This document shows, piece by piece, positions 33,603 to 43,649 of a stretch of 64,000 bases of DNA (position 1 is the first letter of the stretch; every line of letters starts with the position of its first letter). Under the pieces are notes generated by a model. The model was not told where the DNA came from and made no database searches. It saw only the letters and a list, made by a program, of their open reading frames with translations. This stretch comes from Ariolimax columbianus (Eukaryota; Mollusca; Gastropoda; Stylommatophora; Arionidae): the NCBI GenBank assembly GCA_036924085.1, contig JAVGWX010000007.1:68358360-68422359 (forward strand), written 5' to 3'. The translations under genes and the position numbers were made by a program.

Positions 33603-33722
33603 CATGTCGCTGAATACTGGATGCAAACTGTATAACGCGGTGATTGGACACACAAATTAAAGCAGGTCGCTGAATACTGGATGCAAACTGTATAACGTGG
33701 TGATTGGACACACAAATTAAAG
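33603..33722 (+). repeat. 60-bp tandem duplication at the LINE 3' end
   Basis: The last 60 bp of the host LINE (GTCGCTGAATACTGGATGCA to CACACAAATTAAAGC) are repeated once, with one C/T difference and a CAG/CTG junction change. Confidence 0.92.
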
Positions 33723-33724
33723 CT

Positions 33725-34190
33725 GGCACTTAAAATCCTGATAGTTGATGTGTTATTTAATTGTATTGACTTGATTTCATTTTTCCCGAGCCCAATGGGA
33801 GCTTAATATATGCGGATGTATATCGTATGTTGCAGTGTTACATACGTGGTTCTGTGACATATGTCTGCGTAATACGTTGCTATGTGACTGTATGACATAG
33901 TCAGTTCATTGAGCATCTGTGGTTGTGTGACATACTGCTATGCATGCAACATAAATTTATGTAAAACATACTGTTATGCAGCATATGCACGACCTGACCT
34001 CCACAACTGAAAGGTTGTCTGCCTCAGCCCTGCTCCCATTGTTCTCTGCCACGGGTTATCAGTCTTAGTCGTCCATCCACAGGGTTGTCTCCTTTCCCGC
34101 GGGTTCAACATTTATTATCAGACTGCTATTTTTCCTGCAACTCTTCTGTTCTTTTCATAGACCATATCACCCACGCGTTGGTTCCTCTCA
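33725..34190. other. Unannotated spacer with TGTGACATA words
   Basis: The words GTGACATA, TATGACATAG and ATACTGCTATG recur loosely (33835-33985); otherwise nothing recognised. Confidence 0.4.
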
Positions 34191-34191
34191 G

Positions 34192-34192
<1 letters not shown>

Positions 34193-34248
<56 letters not shown>
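34193..34248 (+). repeat. (CT)n microsatellite
   Basis: About 26 CT units immediately 5' of a tRNA-type SINE. Confidence 0.96.
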
Positions 34249-34250
<2 letters not shown>

Positions 34251-34505
34251 GGGACGGCGTGGCCTAGTGGTTAAGTGACACGGCTCACAACCAGAAGGTC
34301 CTGGGTTCGATCCCCATCACAGCACCGGCCGTTACCCCGGGGAAGCAAACCCTTATAAAATGCAGGAGGAAGCAGGCCCTTACATAAAATGCATGCTGAA
34401 GTCGGATGCACTGGGCCGACAGACGCAAAATAAAAACACAGTGCAACGCACACCGCCTTGGGGATTAGAGAAATAAGGCGAACGCCAAAAACAAAAAACA
34501 AAAAA
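34249..34505 (+). mobile_element. tRNA-type SINE (family SINE-1), best copy
   Basis: Head: GGGGACGGCGTGGCCTAGTG GTTAAGTG (A box) and GGTCCTGGGTTCGATCCCC (B box), spaced as in a tRNA gene, so transcription by RNA polymerase III is expected. Body: CCGTTACCCCGGGGAAGCAA and GCAGGAGGAAGCAGGCCCTT. Core: GCTGAAGTCGGATGCACTGG. End: CACCGCCTTGGGGATTAGAG then AATAAGGCGAACGCC and an A-rich tail (AAAAACAAAAAACAAAAAAAAC). Relatives at 12979-13222 and 22185-22412. Confidence 0.93.
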
Positions 34506-34519
34506 AACAACAATAAAAA

Positions 34520-35145
34520 ATCAAATCACTCTCTCACTCTCTCTCTCACTCTCAATCTGCATTCTATACCACGATAACTGCACAATTTTCTTTCACTTTT
34601 CCATGGACACCAGTTTGCCCACAAAGTTGACGCGAAGCACTGGCTGATACAATGAATGCAGACAATAGAAAGATCGGCAGAAAAAACCTGTTAGAGAGAG
34701 AAATAATACTGAAGATTTAGGAAGAGGAAGGTATGTTTCGTCAGCCTCTCTCTCCTTTTTTTCGGGAGGTTCATAACGATCTTATAATTACTACTCAGAA
34801 CAGTTGGTCTACCTCAAAGATTGTCATATGTTTAAACGTTTATGGCTTCTGTTCAAACGTGTTTTAAGTGGTTAAGTGGCTAGAACCATGCTTAACTTCC
34901 CTTAGTTGATTGTTACTGCATTCTAAGTGGGGGAGGTGAGGGGTAGGGCGTGTGAAACCTGGGGTCCCTTATTAGAGAGGTGATAGTAATCCTACTGCAG
35001 TCAACTATATATGCGCTGTCAAGGCGACCAATGAGGGTTGTATATTGGACAAGCAAACTCGTCGTGTCAAACTCTACAAAGAAACAAATATATTAAAACA
35101 CTAACAGGCTTGAATGTGCACATCTTTCACACATACCAAACCATT
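34520..35145. other. Unannotated region
   Basis: No recognised feature in 0.6 kb. Confidence 0.45.
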
Positions 35146-35148
35146 ATA

Positions 35149-35765
35149 GTGGTGGCTTCCTTCAGAGGTACAATACAAATTGTAGTGATGGTTTCCTTCA
35201 AAGATACAATACCAATTGTAGTGGTGGTTTCCTTCAAAGATACAATACCAATTGTAGTGGTGGTTTCCTTCAAAGATACAATACCAATTGTAGTGGCGGC
35301 TTCCTTCAGAGGCACTATTTCAACTGTAGTGGTGGCTTCCATCAAAGATACTATACCAACTGTTGTGGTGGCTTCTTTCAAAGATACCATACCAACTAAA
35401 GTTGTGGCTTCCTTTAAAGCTACCATACCAGCTGTAGTGGTCGCTTCCTTCAAAGTCACCATACCAACTGTAGGGGTCGCTTCCTTCAAAGTCACCATAC
35501 CAACTGTAGTGGTCGCTTCCTTCAAAGTCACCATACCAGCTGTAGTGGTCGCTTCCTTCAAAGTCACCATACCAACTGTAGGGGTCGCTTCCTTCAAAGT
35601 CACCATACCAGCTGTAGTGGTCGCTTCCTTCAAAGTTACCATACCAGCTGTAGTGGTCGCTTCCTTCAAAGTCACCATACCAACTGTAGTGGTCGCTTCC
35701 TTCAAAGTCACCATACCAACTGTAGTGGTCGCTTCCTTCAAAGTCACCATACCAACTGTAGGGGT
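35149..35765 (+). repeat. 36-bp minisatellite, ~17 units
   Basis: Unit GTGGTCGCTTCCTTCAAAGT followed by CACCATACCAACTGTA. The period is a multiple of three and stop-free on both strands, so long open frames (281 and 207 codons) arise on plus and minus alike; I do not call either a gene. Confidence 0.95.
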
Positions 35766-35794
35766 ATCAAGGATACCAATTGCACTGGTGGTTT

Positions 35795-35890
35795 CCTTTC
35801 AGGTAGCAACTGCAGTTGTGGCTTTCATCAAAGATATCAGCTGCAGTTGTGGCTTTCATCAAAGATATCAGCTGCAGTTGTGACTACCTT
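35795..35890 (+). repeat. 33-bp tandem triplet
   Basis: Three copies of GCAGTTGTGGCTTTCATCAA plus AGATATCAGCT between the 36-bp and 33-bp arrays. The phrase GTGGCTT.C.TCAAAGAT links it to the 36-bp unit. Confidence 0.85.
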
Positions 35891-35968
35891 TAAGATACAT
35901 TTTGCAGTGGTGTCTTCCTTCAAAGATACCATTTCCAGGGTGGTTTCCTTCAAAGATACAAATTACCG

Positions 35969-36879
35969 TTGTAGCTTCCTTCAAATATTTTACCAACGCA
36001 GGTGTAGCTTCCTTCAAATATTTTACCAACGCAGGTGTAGCTTCCTTCAAATATTTTACCAACGCAGGTGTAGCTTCCTTCAAATATTTTACCAACGCAG
36101 GTGTAGCTTCCTTCAAATATTTTACCAACGCAGGTGTAGCTTCCTTCAAATATTTTACCAACGCAGGTGTAGCTTCCTTCAAATATTTTACCAACGCAGG
36201 TGTAGCTTCCTTCAAATATTTTACCAAAGCAGGTGTAGCCTCCTTCAAATATTTTACCAACGCAGGTGTAGCTTCTTTCAAATATTTTCCAACGCAGGTG
36301 TAGCTTCCTTCAATTATTTTACCAACTCAGGTGTAGCTACCTTCAAATATTTTATCAACGCAGGTGTAGCTTCCTTCAAATATTTTACCAACGCAGGTGT
36401 AGCTTCCTTCAAATATTTTACCAACGCAGGTGTAGCTTCTTTCAAATATTTTACCAACGCAGGTGTAGCTTCTTTCAAATATTTTACCAACGCAGGTGTA
36501 GCTTCCTTCAAATATTTTACCAACGTAGATGTAGCCTCCTTTAAATATTTTACCAACGCAGGTGTAGCTTCCTTCAAATATTTTACCAACGCAGGTGTAG
36601 CTTCCTTCAAATATTTTACCAACGCAGGTGTAGCTTCCTTCAAATATTTTACCAACGCAGGTGTAGCTTCCTTCAAATATTTTACCAACGCAGGTGTAGC
36701 TTCCTTCAAATATTTTACCAACGCAGGTGTAGCTTCCTTCAAATATTTTACTAACGCCGGTGTAGCTTTCTTCAAATATTTTACCAACGCAGGTGTAGCT
36801 TCCTTCAAATATTTTATCAACGCAGGTGTAGCTTCCTTTAAATATTTTACCAACGCAGGTGTAGCTTCCTTCAAATATT
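35969..36879 (+). repeat. 33-bp minisatellite, ~27 units
   Basis: Unit GCAGGTGTAGCTTCCTTCAA followed by ATATTTTACCAAC. Very uniform; one unit lacks a base near 36290, shifting frame. Shares GTAGCTTCCTTCAAA with the 36-bp unit upstream. The 356-codon frame with NAGVASFKYFT repeats has equally long antisense frames. Confidence 0.96.
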
Positions 36880-36935
36880 ATAATATACATTATACCTTCC
36901 CTCGCCGAAGCATCTGACAATATATTCAGAAAGGA

Positions 36936-37758
36936 TACTGTTGGTCTTATCTGGTAATACATGCAGAAAATATACTGTTGGTCTTATCTGGCAACACATG
37001 CAGAAAGTATACTGTTGGTTTTATCTGGCAATACATGCAGAAAGTATACCGTTGGCCTTATTTGGCAATACATGCAGAAAGTATACTGTTGGTTTTATCT
37101 GGCAATACATGCAGAAAGTATAATGTTGGTCTTATCTGGCAATACATGCAGAAAGTATACCGTTGGCCTTATTTGGCAATACATGCAGAAAGTATACTGT
37201 TGGTTTTATCGGGCAATACATGCAGAAAGTATACCGTTGGCCTTATTTGGCAATACATGCAGAAAGTATACCGTTGGCCTTATTTGGCAATACATGCAGA
37301 AAGTATACCGTTGGCCTTATTTGGCAATACATGCAGAAAGTATACCGTTGGCCTTATTTGGCAATATATGCAGAAAGTATACCGTTGGCCTTATTTGGCA
37401 ATACATGCAGAAAGTATACCGTTGGCCTTATTTGGCAATACATGCAGAAAGTATACTGTTGGTTTTATCGGGCAATACATGCAGAAAGTATACCGTTGGC
37501 CTTATTTGGCAATACATGCAGAAAGTATACCGTTGGCCTTATTTGGCAATACATGCAGAAAGTATACCGTTGGCCTTATTTGGCAATACATGCAGAAAGT
37601 ATACCGTTGGCCTTATTTGGCAATATATGCAGAAAGTATACCGTTGGCCTTATTTGGCAATACATGCAGAAAGTATACCGTTGGCCTTATTTGGCAATAC
37701 ATGCAGAAAGTATACCGTTGGCCTTATTTGGCAATATATGCAGAAAGTATACTGTTGT
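36936..37758 (+). repeat. 37-bp minisatellite, ~22 units
   Basis: Unit GCAGAAAGTATACCGTTGGC followed by CTTATTTGGCAATACAT. Variants CTGTTGGTTTTATC alternate on the left side. Because 37 is not a multiple of three and the unit has no stop in any forward frame, all three frames are open for more than 200 codons; none is supported as a gene. Confidence 0.96.
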
Positions 37759-37769
37759 TCTTATCATCC

Positions 37770-38330
37770 CAGGGCAATGCCTCCACCAATCATAATATAT
37801 TGTTTTCGTTTCTTTTAACATAATTAATAAGCGCAATCCACCATTGTCTTTGAGAAGATTAATATTGATTAAAGATTCGCAATTTTATCGTAGCCTTTCA
37901 GTATCTAACCGTAGCCGTCCCAGATGTAAATTATGGGCGTCGTTTTCCGTTCTAAATGTGTACTTTCTTTGTGTTAGATTGCATTGGTTTCCATGACAAC
38001 AAATCGTCTGTGTGTTAGATTCACTTTCTATTCGCATCTGCTGAACACTGCGCACCTGAAGCGATTACATATTCGCTCCAACCTTTAACCTGCCTGCTCT
38101 TTCTATACACCATCTTCCCTGCAGTGATACAGTAGAGGTCTTGTACAACCGGTACAGCTATCGTGCACATGACTCAGGTAAAAGCTCATCTCGCAGACAA
38201 GTGCCTACGGTTACTAACAACAATGGCATGCCCAGATGGCGTATCTTGTCTGGCTCTATCTACCTCACTGTAAGGTTAACACAGAATTTAAAACCTTATT
38301 CATAGATTATGTGCCTTTTTTCAGTCGGTC
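37770..38330. other. Unannotated region
   Basis: No recognised feature in 0.55 kb. Confidence 0.45.
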
Positions 38331-38332
38331 TG

Positions 38333-38490
38333 AAAATAAAGAGAGAAAGAGAAGAAGGAAAAAGAAACAGGAAAATGAAAAAAGAAAATGAAAAAGAAGA
38401 CAACGAAGAATAAAAATACAAAGAAGAAGAGGAAGAAGAAGAACAAAGGGGACGAGGGAAGAAGAAGAAGAAGCTAAAAATAAAAAGTAG
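38333..38490 (+). repeat. Polypurine (GA/GAA-rich) tract
   Basis: About 150 bp that is almost only A and G on the plus strand, with several GAAGAAGAAG runs. Open frames on the other strand rich in Ser/Phe/Leu are artefacts. No SINE body adjoins the GAA runs. Confidence 0.85.
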
Positions 38491-38494
38491 TCCC

Positions 38495-39370
38495 ACACCG
38501 GTAACTTCTGGTCAAGATATAATGTGTAAGAGATATCATTGTACTAAACCAAAGGTTATTTATGATGTGGGATGATCAGTTTCCTTCCTCGCTACCGTAT
38601 CCTTGCCTTACCCTCAACTAAGTTCCGATTTATAACTGGGTCGACTGAAACGTGCTGATAGCTGGAGTTGAACAAGTACATTTGCCGTAAAAAGCGAGTA
38701 TTCGATCACTGCGCTAATAAGATTATGGTAAACGCATAATGCTCTAGTAATATTATCTTTGCTAGATTCACAGATAGAGGATCGTTGTAACCATCACCAA
38801 TAACATGCTAGTATGTACGAGGAATGCTCAAAAAATAACTTCTGTTTAAATGTTTAAAATATAGACAAGTTCTGTAAGTGGTATTATTTGTATCACATTG
38901 TTCAGGCCTGTATTCAATGTATTGTTCGCCCCATTTCAAGTATAGCCATGGTACATTCGTGCCGCTTGTCGACCGAAGCCTTAATTATAAACGTGTGTCG
39001 CTGTACGTGCTCAGGGTAGCGCAGATTAGTTAAAGGATAAAATAACAAGTCTGCTAGAGTGTTTATTAAGCAAGTAATACCCGGATGGATGGGCTGGTAG
39101 CTGTGCTCCACCCATTGCCTTGTGGGATAGCCCGAGATGGCATAAGGCTAAGAGAGAACACCCCGACAGAAAATCCCCAATGCCTCGTGAGTTAGCACGT
39201 GAGTGCGCTAGGATAGGGGAGTAAACCTCAACCAAAAATCAGGAGGGAGGGACCCTAAGACAGGAGACGACGTGTTAGTCATCTTCTGGCATCCCCTGCA
39301 ACCCTGCTGTTTCCCAGCGTATCGACTCTGTCCTTCTCTTGGATGTCATCAGCTGGGATGAGAGGGGGGA
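38495..39370. other. Mostly unannotated; possible transposon end near 38818
   Basis: TACGAGGAATGCTCAAAAAA at 38816-38835 resembles a mariner-type terminal repeat, and a mariner C-terminus lies downstream at 39661, but the intervening sequence is not mariner. Nothing else recognised. Confidence 0.35.
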
Positions 39371-39375
39371 AGTGT

Positions 39376-39557
39376 AAAATGGGCAAGACACTTTCTCCAT
39401 ATCGGCTGTTTAACGGTTGCCCAGGCAAGCTAGGTCAAAATGGACAAGGCACTTTCTCCATATCGGCTGTTAAACGGCTGCGCAGGCAAGCTAGGTCAAA
39501 ATGAGCAAGACACTTTCTCAATATCGGCTGTTCAACGGCTGCCCAGGCAGCTAGGTT
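39376..39557 (+). repeat. 61-bp tandem array, 3 units
   Basis: Unit starts AAAATGGGCAAGACACTTTC and contains CCATATCGGCTGTTTAACGG and CCCAGGCAAGCTAGGTC. The third unit lacks one base. Confidence 0.93.
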
Positions 39558-39660
39558 AAAAACAAAACAGATGCAGCCACCGCTATCTCTACAACAGACC
39601 AGCTTAATGATCGCCTGTGAAGACGCAAAAGGACATAATAATAATTGTTTCCCCTTGATT

Positions 39661-39735
39661 CTACTTTTCAACATGGTCTCCGCCATTATTGAGGCATTTA
39701 TTGTAGTGGGGCACAAGTTTCCTTCTCATTCTCCT
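39661..39735 (-). pseudogene. Mariner transposase C-terminus relic
   Basis: The minus strand encodes RRKLVPHYNKCLNNGGDHVE followed by Lys and a stop, matching the conserved mariner ending (KC....GDYVEK-stop). No further transposase upstream. It is a different mariner subfamily from the copies at 7.6 and 23.4 kb, judged from the sequence around it. Confidence 0.5.
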
Positions 39736-39759
39736 ACTCCTTCTTGTTCTGTTCTTTAA

Positions 39760-40160
39760 ATTTCTTCTTTTTTCTTCTTTGTCTTTTTATTTTTCTTCTA
39801 CATCCTCTTTTTTTTCACATAGAAAGATGCCGCCTGTGATGTTAGCCAATCCCTGCACAGAATCGTTCAGATCATTCTGATAAAAGAAAACCCAAATGAT
39901 TTCTCACCATGTCGTAAAGTAGAACTAATAGGGGAGAGAAAACCGTGACGCCCCTGTCCTGGCGAACTATTCCGCGCCAAGTCATCATTAAATATCCGTA
40001 ACCAATTCCTAACTATTATATCACGCAGGCTTTGTCACATAAAATTCACTGATCTGACGATGAATTTCAGTTGGTCACATTTATTTCGCATTCAAAAAAC
40101 AAATTACTGTCAGCGGGCACATCGCTAGCATAATAACAACTTCGAGAATAAAACAAATAT
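39760..40160. other. Unannotated region
   Basis: Nothing recognised. Confidence 0.4.
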
Positions 40161-40165
40161 CGGGG

Positions 40166-40521
40166 GTCAAGATGCTGAGCAACGCATGAGCTGTAGAGGT
40201 CAGCGATTTATAGCTGGCTGCTAGCGTCAGGGGCAGCAAACCAGAGCTGCCAAGACACTTTTACACATCCATGCGGTGTTCCTGGATAACAGGCTGCAGC
40301 AGAGCAGACTGGCTAAGGAGAATAGGAAATGCTAACCCGGTACTCAAAAAATGCTTCCTGAAGTCGGATGTGTTGGACCGAAAGGTGCGAATATCGCAGT
40401 CAAACTGTAAACTAGCGACACAACGCATTCCGTTCTCCTGACTACATCCTGGTACTTGCGAGGCCCTGTTCAGGACTTGGTAGCGGGAGATTGAGAACGA
40501 ACGCAGAAGAAGAAGAAGAAG
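40166..40521 (+). mobile_element. SINE-2, full-length, (GAA)n tail
   Basis: From GTCAAGATGCTGAGCAACGC through GCTGGCTGCTAGCGTCAGGG (the 33-bp module, single copy), GGATAACAGGCTGCAGCAGA, GCTAACCCGGTACTCAAAAA, core CTGAAGTCGGATGTGTTGGA / CCGAAAGGTGCGAATATCGC, ACACAACGCATTCCGTTCTC, to GAGATTGAGAACGAACGCAG and (AAG)6. About 355 bp. Confidence 0.92.
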
Positions 40522-40888
40522 TAGCGTAGGAAAAAAATCATTCCCAAAAATGTATTCTTGGGTAGGGACAATTCGGTATGTCTCACACGTCTAGTTATAA
40601 CCAAAAAGACTATGTGTGCAGTTGAAAAAAACGCGCCTTCGCTAAAGATAGAAGGTAAAATGTTGTCCCGTAACAGACACTGCTGTTGGGGATGAAGCGT
40701 TACAGTGTTCATTGTATTAAACATTTGCTTTTTATGATGCAGGTGACCAGCTCCCTTTTTACCTGACGTACTCTCTGTCGTTCTTTCCCTAACAGTAAGC
40801 CATGTACTCAATACAGCTCGGTTTACTGGAGTGTGTAGATATCGGGGATCGAACAAGGTACATTTGACGTAAAGATTATGTTCTGAAG

Positions 40889-40992
40889 ATTCGACTTCGC
40901 AGCACTCCGGGCATACTCATAGGCTCTAGTCTATCTTAAAAAATGGTCAAGGGTGTGGATACCAATGGTCCATGTATCTCGCTGGCTGTACA
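40889..40992 (-). pseudogene. 3' end of the (GAACA)-tailed RNase H LINE
   Basis: GATTCGACTTCGCAGCACTC and AAGGGTGTGGATACCAATGG match the C-terminal coding end at 15014-15110. A remnant TTCTGAA precedes it where the tail should be. Confidence 0.65.
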
Positions 40993-41204
40993 CACTCATG
41001 CTACATCATATCATAAGCCCCACTCCGCTTGACCGCCTTGTAATTGGAGAAATGCCTACAGTTTATGTGTTGTTGATATTTTGCAATCTCATTATCAAAC
41101 AGGATGGACTTAAAAATATCACCCCTATCCAAATGTAATGTTCCCATAATGGTTAAAAATGTAGTAAAGCAAAGATTAACCTTAGTTCAACCCTTTTCAG
41201 CATG

Positions 41205-42655
41205 ATTTCTGCATACTGACGGACGCATTCAGAGGCATTGATCTTGAAGTCAAAGTCCACTATCGCCTAGGCGGTGAGTTATTCATTCTGGCAAGATCAA
41301 AACTACAAATTGGCTTGGCTTGGCTTCGTTCATTCTCAATCTCCCACTACCAAACACTGAAGGGGTTTAAGTAGCAGAATGTAGTCCAGAGAACGGAATG
41401 CGTTGTGTTGTAGTTTACAGTTTGACTGCGATATTTGCACCTTCCGGTCCAACACATCCGACTTCAGAAATCATTTTTTTAGTACCGGGTTAGCATTCCC
41501 TCTTCGATCCCTTCTCCTTAGCCAGTCTGCTGTGCTGCAGCCTGTTATCCAGGATCACCGGGTGGAGGTGTAGAAGGGTCTTGACACTTTGGTTCGTTGG
41601 CCCTGACGCTAGCAGTCAGCTATGAGTCGCTGACCACTGCAGCTCATGCGCTGCTTTGCATCTTGATCCCGAACTACAAATTGAGACGATTTGTGAACTT
41701 CTCTTTTTTCTGATGACTGCGTTCTCGATGCCAATTCAGAGACTGAAATGCAATGTTTTGTTGTCCTTTTTGCAGCGGCTTGCGATAACTTCAGTCTCAC
41801 CATTTCTACCAGTAAGATTGAAGTGCTACACCAAACAACTAAAAGAACTAGGCACAATGAGCCATCTATTACTATCAATGGCCTGAGTTTAAAGTCGGTG
41901 GAACACTTTGTATACCTTGGTAGCACACTCTCCAGAGCAGTCCACATTGACGATGAATTAAACTCAAGAATTGCCAAAGAATGTTTAGCCTTCGGAAAAT
42001 TAAGATCCTCAGTTTGGAACCAGAGAGGAATCAAGCTTATAACCAAACTTATGCGGCAGTCGTCCTACCTACTCTTCAATACGTCTGTGAAACCTGAACT
42101 GTGTGCAGTCGACATGAGCAGAAGTTTGACCACTTCCATCGGAACTGCCTAAGGAAACTGCTGAGCAGAAAATGGAAAGATAAGATCACAGATGTATAAA
42201 TTATTTCGCCGGATGGCATGATAAGCATCCACACAACTCTGTGCAAATTGCAGTTTAGATGGATTGGCCATGTTGTCCGCATGTCAGTTGAGCGGCTTGC
42301 AAAGAAAATATTCCATGACGAGCTTGAATCAGGCAAGCGAGCTTCGCAGTGGCCAAATAAAACGTTACAATGACACCCTGAAATCCTCACTGAAGAACTG
42401 ACGCATTGCCCTTGACAATAGGGGGAACATTGCTACTGATCGCTCTGCTTGGCGTAGTAAATACTCTGCTGGCACGACACATGTGGAGCAGACAAGAATC
42501 AAGGACGTTTATGGAGACGAACAACACGAAAGGCAAGTTGCCTTCGTCTGACGGTCAAACAGTGTTGCTCTGCCCTAAGTGTGACGTACGTTTTCGGGGT
42601 CGGATTGGTTTGATCAACCATCTTCGAACCAACTCCATGATTGACTTATGACAAT
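41205..42655 (+). pseudogene. RTE-like LINE with C-terminal zinc finger, interrupted by SINE-2
   Basis: Starts 5'-truncated at DAFRGIDLEVKVHYRLGGEL (41216), resumes after the SINE with an RT active site FSDD (near 41710), then ACDNFSLTISTSKIEVLHQT, SVEHFVYLGSTLSRAVHIDD and ELNSRIAKECLAFGKLRSSV (open frame 41748-42152), then damaged CLRKLL and WIGHVVRMSVERLAKK-like blocks, and finally LLCPKCDVRFRGRIGLINHL, the C2H2-like finger with which this LINE group ends. Frameshifts at about 42100, 42200 and 42330. Confidence 0.85.
41313..41671 (-). mobile_element. SINE-2, (GCCAA)n tail, inserted in a LINE with 12-bp TSD
   Basis: AACTACAAATTG flanks the insert at 41301-41312 and 41672-41683. The minus strand is a full-length SINE-2 whose end reads GAATGAACGAAGCCAAGCCA, i.e. 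GCCAA repeats in place of GAA. The 33-bp module is single copy. Confidence 0.94.
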
Positions 42656-42664
42656 GTGGTCCTC

Positions 42665-43615
42665 TTCGGAAACGATTGACAAACAACAACAATGGGTGCT
42701 TGCAAAACCAGGATGCCAGCTCTTTCTTTGCATAGAAACCCTGGAGTTGAAAACACCAAAGTTGTTTTCAGTGAGGGTTCTATGGGTGTGTGTGTGTAAC
42801 AAGAGATAAAATAGGTCCACTGCAACACTGAGAGCATCTTGTAAAATGCTACTTAACGCAAAGTCTAATTCAATTCAACAATCACGCATACAAAAACGTG
42901 CTGAGTGTTGAGTGGACTTTTTGAGGTGTAGGAAAGTTCTGCGAACAATGCCTTTATAAACGAGATGTTTACAGGAATACAAGAGGAAAAATTCATGTCT
43001 TTTGGGCTCTACAGAATAGAGAAGGAACTGCATGGCTTTCCACACATCACGTTTCCATAATACTTGGTTTTACGTACTACATTGCTAACTCATGCACAAC
43101 CCTCCTAAGTCAGCCTTCACGACAGGCTTGATAGGGCGTCTTACTTTTATGCTTTCCAAATCTGGCCAAACCATCAAGCGAGCGATCATCAAAGTATAAT
43201 CAAGCCTCGTCGGCAGTCCTCGACCTGACAGATTTACGCCATATTCTCAGCAGTGTTTGCTCCCCTGGTATTGATAACCCTTGTTCTCAATCTATCCCCA
43301 CCCCTTCACGCCCTACTTCCATGACCCAGATTTCTACCCTGGGAGTCGAACTAACGAACATTCCAGGCGAGCTGCCTTAAGTTCTAAAACTGGGATAGAC
43401 TCACAACACATGTATGTTCAATTACTGACTTCTTCTTGTCTTCTTATTCTTTTTCTTATCTTTTTTTTTTTCGTCATCATTCGTTTTCAAATAATCAGAT
43501 TTATTTTCGCCTTAAATTTGACAGTCAGTATAGTGGTTCCTCTCGGCACCATAAAATGTATCCTTTATTTGTATTAGAGAGTTTCGTATTGTCACTCTCC
43601 TCCTCTCATGGAGGC
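42665..43615. other. Unannotated region
   Basis: About 0.95 kb without a recognised feature; a T-rich tract is at 43440-43475. Confidence 0.45.
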
Positions 43616-43649
43616 CACAGAAAAGCAGAAACGGATTCGTTATTTGACT

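Larger units (their letters stand above)
31915..33660 (+). pseudogene. LINE C-terminus, split by a nested I-group LINE
   Basis: Two host pieces (31915-32036 and 33418-33660) flank the I-group insertion. The frame is open from about 31977 up to the insertion and, in the same phase, from 33418 to the TAA at 33658. The downstream piece has KSLNRLRTGVSRCKKNMKRW and DTCECGAIQDPDHRMTCPSL, the terminal Cys/His block of a Jockey-like LINE. Upstream of 31915 the 60-bp array begins, so only the last ~115 residues are present. Confidence 0.82.

Noticed and set aside
35038..36917. Long open frames encoding 11- and 12-residue repeats, possible repeat proteins
   Set aside because: Equally long frames exist antisense and in other forward frames; they follow from stop-free units with periods 36 and 33. 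No start context, signal peptide or non-repetitive flanking domain.
36961..37823. Three overlapping forward frames of more than 200 codons
   Set aside because: The 37-bp unit has no stop in any forward frame, so all frames are open; this is arithmetic and not coding.
38333..38490. GAA-rich tract as another SINE-2 or LINE tail
   Set aside because: No LINE or SINE body is attached on either side; it is a general purine-rich tract.
38816..39735. A third mariner spanning 38816-39735
   Set aside because: A terminal-repeat-like sequence and a transposase C-terminus are both present, but the sequence between them is not mariner and includes an unrelated 61-bp array, so I list only the C-terminus.
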